DNA from: Njordibacter sp905182035
GTDB taxonomy: Bacteria; Pseudomonadota; Gammaproteobacteria; Pseudomonadales; Balneatricaceae
Assembly: GCF_047730075.1 (NCBI RefSeq)
Contig: NZ_CP159831.1
Location: 2,046,001-2,110,000, forward strand
Length of the DNA: 64,000 bases
Direction of reading: 5' to 3'
Positions 61,449 to 64,000 of this stretch are shown in pieces (position 1 is the first letter of the stretch; every line of letters starts with the position of its first letter). The position numbers and the translations under genes were made by a program. Under the pieces are notes generated by a model. It worked only from the letters and a program-made list of their open reading frames with translations. It ran no database searches and had not been told where the DNA came from.

Positions 61449-63533
61449 CTACAACTGCTTAAGCTGTTCTTTGTACACCCAATCTGCAATTTTCTCATCA
61501 GGTATATATTCAGGCACCAGGTTCTTAAAAATAGCCCGTATCATCATTACATCGCCATTTAACGCTGCAACCTGCAACGTTTTTAGCATAGGTTTTAACT
61601 CATCCCACGGTAAATGTTTTTCACGAGCTCTCATAACTCGCGGATGTTCAGTTTTCTGTGTGTTATGACCAATAAGCAGTTCCTCATATAGCTTTTCACC
61701 CGGACGCAACCCCACCAGTTCAATAGCAATGTCACCTCCCAGTGAATTATAGTCTTTAATTTGGAAACCAGAATGTTCAATCATTCTGCATGCAAGATCA
61801 TATATTTTAACTGGGTCACCCATATCTAGGACATAGACATCTGCACCATTATGGGCGTGTTGATTTCTATAACCGCCAATGCCTTGGCTCAGGTCACCCA
61901 CCATCGTACCCGTTTGCATGACTAACTGAGCAGCTTCGGGAATAGTCATAAAATAACGAGTAATATCTTTATGCGTTAGGGTAATTGGTCCCCCTTGGGC
62001 AATCTGTTTCCTAAAGTGAGGCACCACAGAGCCTGAAGAACCCAATACATTGCCAAAACGAACTATAGCAAATTGTGTTGTGAGGACGATTTGTGAAGAA
62101 GGCGTTCCATCCCACATGGGTTCAAATGAAGGGTGTTGTTCCTCAGCCAAAGCTTGTAAAACCATTTCACAACAGCGCTTACTAGCGCCCATGGCGTTGG
62201 TGGGATTCACCGCCTTATCAGTGCTAATGAGTATAAAGCGTTTTACCTGTTGCTCTGCCGCCACCTTAGCCATCACTAATGTACCTAGCACGTTCGTTTT
62301 TATACATTCGGCTATATTTTGTTCAACAATGGGTACATGTTTTACCGCCGCCGCATGATAAATAATACTCGGTTTCCAAGTTTGGATAACATCACTTACA
62401 CGGTTTTCATCCGAAACTGAGCCCAATAAAGGTATGATATCTGGCAATATTTCAATCTCAGCACTACTATGTTCTTGACGAGTAAAGTAATGTATAGAAT
62501 CGAGCAACTCGTTATGCAGAGTGTAAAGTGCGAACTCACTTGACTCAAACAACAATAAAACCTTTGGTTTACGCCGCAATATTTGCCTACAAAGCTCACT
62601 ACCAATGCTGCCCCCTGCTCCAGTAACCATGACGGTTGCTTTTGACACTTGCTCTTGTAACATTGCTTCGTCTGGTTCTGCAGGTTCACGTGATAACAAG
62701 TCATTGATATCCAGATCATGCAGATCTCTGTAGTCAACTTTCCCACGGGCCATTTCAATCAATCCTGGTAAAGTACGAATACGTGCATTCAATGGCCGCA
62801 GGCCTTCTATAATTACACTACGCTGTTTACGAGTAATGGAAGGAATGGCAAGGAGTATGTCATCAATGCGCTGGTCAGCCACAAAAGTCCGCAGGTTTTC
62901 TCGCGATAAAATAGGTACACCCATTAAATCCCTACCCTGCAGTTCAATATTATCATCAACAAAAGCTAGCAAGATACATTCACGGCTTTGCCCTAAGCCA
63001 ACTGCTAATTGCCGACCTGCAGCCCCTGCACCATAGACCACCACCCTAGATTGGTCAGAAGCACGAATATATATTCCGTCGCTTTCCACTTTAAGTGAAT
63101 CTTCAGTCTTACGTAATAACCAACGCGCACCCATACGGGAACCACCAATAGCCAGTACGGCAACCATGGCATTAATGAGCACAACAGACCTAGGCACCCC
63201 CTGTATACCACTTAAAAAAACAACTACCCCCCACAATACCGCATAAAGCGTAACCGCCTTCACGATAGACCATGTTGCCCTCATACCCAAATATCGAATG
63301 ATAGCCCTATAAAGTCCAAACTGAGCAAAGATAGGTACAGCAAACACGGGTGCTATCAACACCAAAAAGACTATTGGGTTATTAAAGCCTCCTAGAGGCC
63401 AATACCAATTCTCTAAGCGCAGTGAAAACGATAACCAGAGTGCCCCTATGAGTAATATAAAGTCAACAGTAATGAGAATGCTGCGCTTTGTAGAGCGAGA
63501 GATTGACAAGAGATATTTGAAAAATATATACAT
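61449..63533 (-). CDS. Membrane-bound nucleotide-sugar 4,6-dehydratase (WbpM/CapD/PglF family)
   Basis: A protein of 694 residues. Four N-terminal membrane segments are followed by a Rossmann domain with VVYGAGAAGRQLA and a second with VTGAGGSIGSELCRQIL. The active site is of the WbpM type: ISTDKAVNPTNAMGASKR, with methionine where classical SDRs have tyrosine. It makes UDP-4-keto-6-deoxy-N-acetylhexosamine, the entry to UDP-QuiNAc, FucNAc or bacillosamine, often the first sugar of an O-unit. It lies just downstream of the initiating transferase. Confidence 0.92.
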   Translation of the reverse strand: MYIFFKYLLSISRSTKRSILITVDFILLIGALWLSFSLRLENWYWPLGGFNNPIVFLVLIAPVFAVPIFAQFGLYRAIIRYLGMRATWSIVKAVTLYAVLWGVVVFLSGIQGVPRSVVLINAMVAVLAIGGSRMGARWLLRKTEDSLKVESDGIYIRASDQSRVVVYGAGAAGRQLAVGLGQSRECILLAFVDDNIELQGRDLMGVPILSRENLRTFVADQRIDDILLAIPSITRKQRSVIIEGLRPLNARIRTLPGLIEMARGKVDYRDLHDLDINDLLSREPAEPDEAMLQEQVSKATVMVTGAGGSIGSELCRQILRRKPKVLLLFESSEFALYTLHNELLDSIHYFTRQEHSSAEIEILPDIIPLLGSVSDENRVSDVIQTWKPSIIYHAAAVKHVPIVEQNIAECIKTNVLGTLVMAKVAAEQQVKRFILISTDKAVNPTNAMGASKRCCEMVLQALAEEQHPSFEPMWDGTPSSQIVLTTQFAIVRFGNVLGSSGSVVPHFRKQIAQGGPITLTHKDITRYFMTIPEAAQLVMQTGTMVGDLSQGIGGYRNQHAHNGADVYVLDMGDPVKIYDLACRMIEHSGFQIKDYNSLGGDIAIELVGLRPGEKLYEELLIGHNTQKTEHPRVMRAREKHLPWDELKPMLKTLQVAALNGDVMMIRAIFKNLVPEYIPDEKIADWVYKEQLKQL

Positions 63534-63702
63534 TTAAATGCCAGCTTATGATCTTTAAAATTTATAACATATGTTTAAATTGGCGCTTGGCTCAATTATT
63601 GAACTAGCCCAGCATTAGTGCTCTGTGACTAACTGACGTATTTTTACCTCAATCCTAAACTATAAATCGGCTTATACGATCTTTACTACTAAATGAAAAT
63701 TA

Positions 63703-63999
63703 CTAATGAGATATACCACTGGACCCAACGACTCTAAGTAACGTTAACCACAGAATTTTTATGTCAAAAAGGATGCTTTTAGATTCCAAATATGCTGAAT
63801 CAAAAGCAACTTTTTCTGCAATGGAAAGTTGATCTCTACCATTTACTTGAGCCCATCCAGTAAGCCCTGGAGTGAGTATTTGAACTCCCTTAGCACTACG
63901 TAATTCAATAAGTTCCTTTTGATTAAAGAGTGCTGGCCTTGGGCCAACGAAACTCATCTCACCTCTAATTATATGCCAAAGCTGGGGTAGCTCATCTAA
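63703..63999 (-). CDS. Initiating sugar-phosphate transferase, C-terminal part (partial)
   Basis: The frame runs off the window end. The visible 98 residues have the bacterial sugar transferase signature: LDELPQLWHIIRGEMSFVGPRP in part (key DELPQ and GEMSFVGPRP), PGLTGWAQVNGRD and FDIKILWLTLLRV. These WcaJ/PglC-type membrane enzymes move a sugar-1-phosphate to undecaprenyl phosphate and so start the O-unit. The WbpM-like product would be its donor. The 169 bp downstream of it hold no gene. Confidence 0.9.
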   Translation of the reverse strand, partial: LDELPQLWHIIRGEMSFVGPRPALFNQKELIELRSAKGVQILTPGLTGWAQVNGRDQLSIAEKVAFDSAYLESKSILFDIKILWLTLLRVVGSSGISH

Positions 64000-64000
64000 A

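Noticed and set aside
1..64000. tRNA, rRNA, CRISPR arrays, JUMPstart/ops element
   Set aside because: No tRNA-like cloverleaf, rRNA segment or regularly spaced repeats were noticed. The promoter of the polysaccharide operon, where a JUMPstart would lie, is beyond the right edge.

Overview
The window looks like the chromosome of a free-living, probably marine gammaproteobacterium. GC content is moderate, gene order is typical of that class (msrPQ, a pilD-type peptidase, gamma-type hpa genes, ahcY, TRAP transport) and there is a large O-antigen/surface-polysaccharide locus. No rRNA, tRNA or CRISPR was seen. All assignments come from reading sequence and recalled family motifs; no database search was run.

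Region 1 (1-9.0 kb, mostly + strand): the 3' end of an amino-acid ABC permease, a HigBA-like toxin-antitoxin pair whose toxin lacks a central segment, and a TetR/BetI-like regulator divergent from an arginine-transaminase pair (aruH-aruI). The aruH promoter has a palindrome filling its spacer and a second one two helical turns downstream. Next come a prepilin peptidase, msrPQ, an outer-membrane beta-barrel protein and a nitroreductase with the substrate-binding residues of iodotyrosine deiodinase.

Region 2 (9.0-26.1 kb): on the minus strand, a TRAP transporter-MFS operon ends at an intrinsic terminator and is followed by a HisA-like/psuK/psuG unit. On the plus strand is a homoprotocatechuate (4-hydroxyphenylacetate meta-cleavage) cluster: a flavin-dependent oxygenase, hpaD, an unrelated flavoprotein gene, hpaR (minus), hpaF, hpaE, a single-domain hpaG, hpaH and hpaI, then ahcY with a strong hairpin terminator. 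Three related 20-bp palindromes mark likely HpaR sites.

Region 3 (26.6-64 kb): surface polysaccharide. After one plus-strand acyltransferase everything is on the minus strand. The outer parts (28.6-37.0 and 59.3-64 kb) encode an O-antigen ligase, GT25, galE, two fucosyltransferase-type GTs (GT10, GT11), a hexapeptide acyltransferase, manC, a DegT aminotransferase (GDP-perosamine-type), two cupin/RmlC proteins, gmd, a CapD/WbpM-type dehydratase and a sugar-phosphate transferase. The centre (37.1-58.7 kb) is a separate cassette: carbamoyltransferase with DUF5989 and SxtJ partners, two large probable glycosyltransferases, Wzt/Wzm, two Gfo/Idh oxidoreductases, an SGNH protein, an IS3-family element, and a set for an unusual CMP-activated ulosonic acid (SDRs, TIM-barrel isomerase, methyltransferase, VOC protein, class III aminotransferase, CMP-sugar synthetase, SIS isomerase, and a NeuB synthase fused to a TIM-barrel isomerase). 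The cassette is flanked by an 85-bp direct repeat covering the 5' end of the DegT gene (72/85 identical) and by dead 3' gene fragments, which points to insertion or replacement of a cassette inside an older GDP-6-deoxyhexose locus.

The best candidate for an undescribed system is the ulosonic-acid cassette centred on the NeuB-isomerase fusion. One of its SDR genes is broken by three separate lesions.
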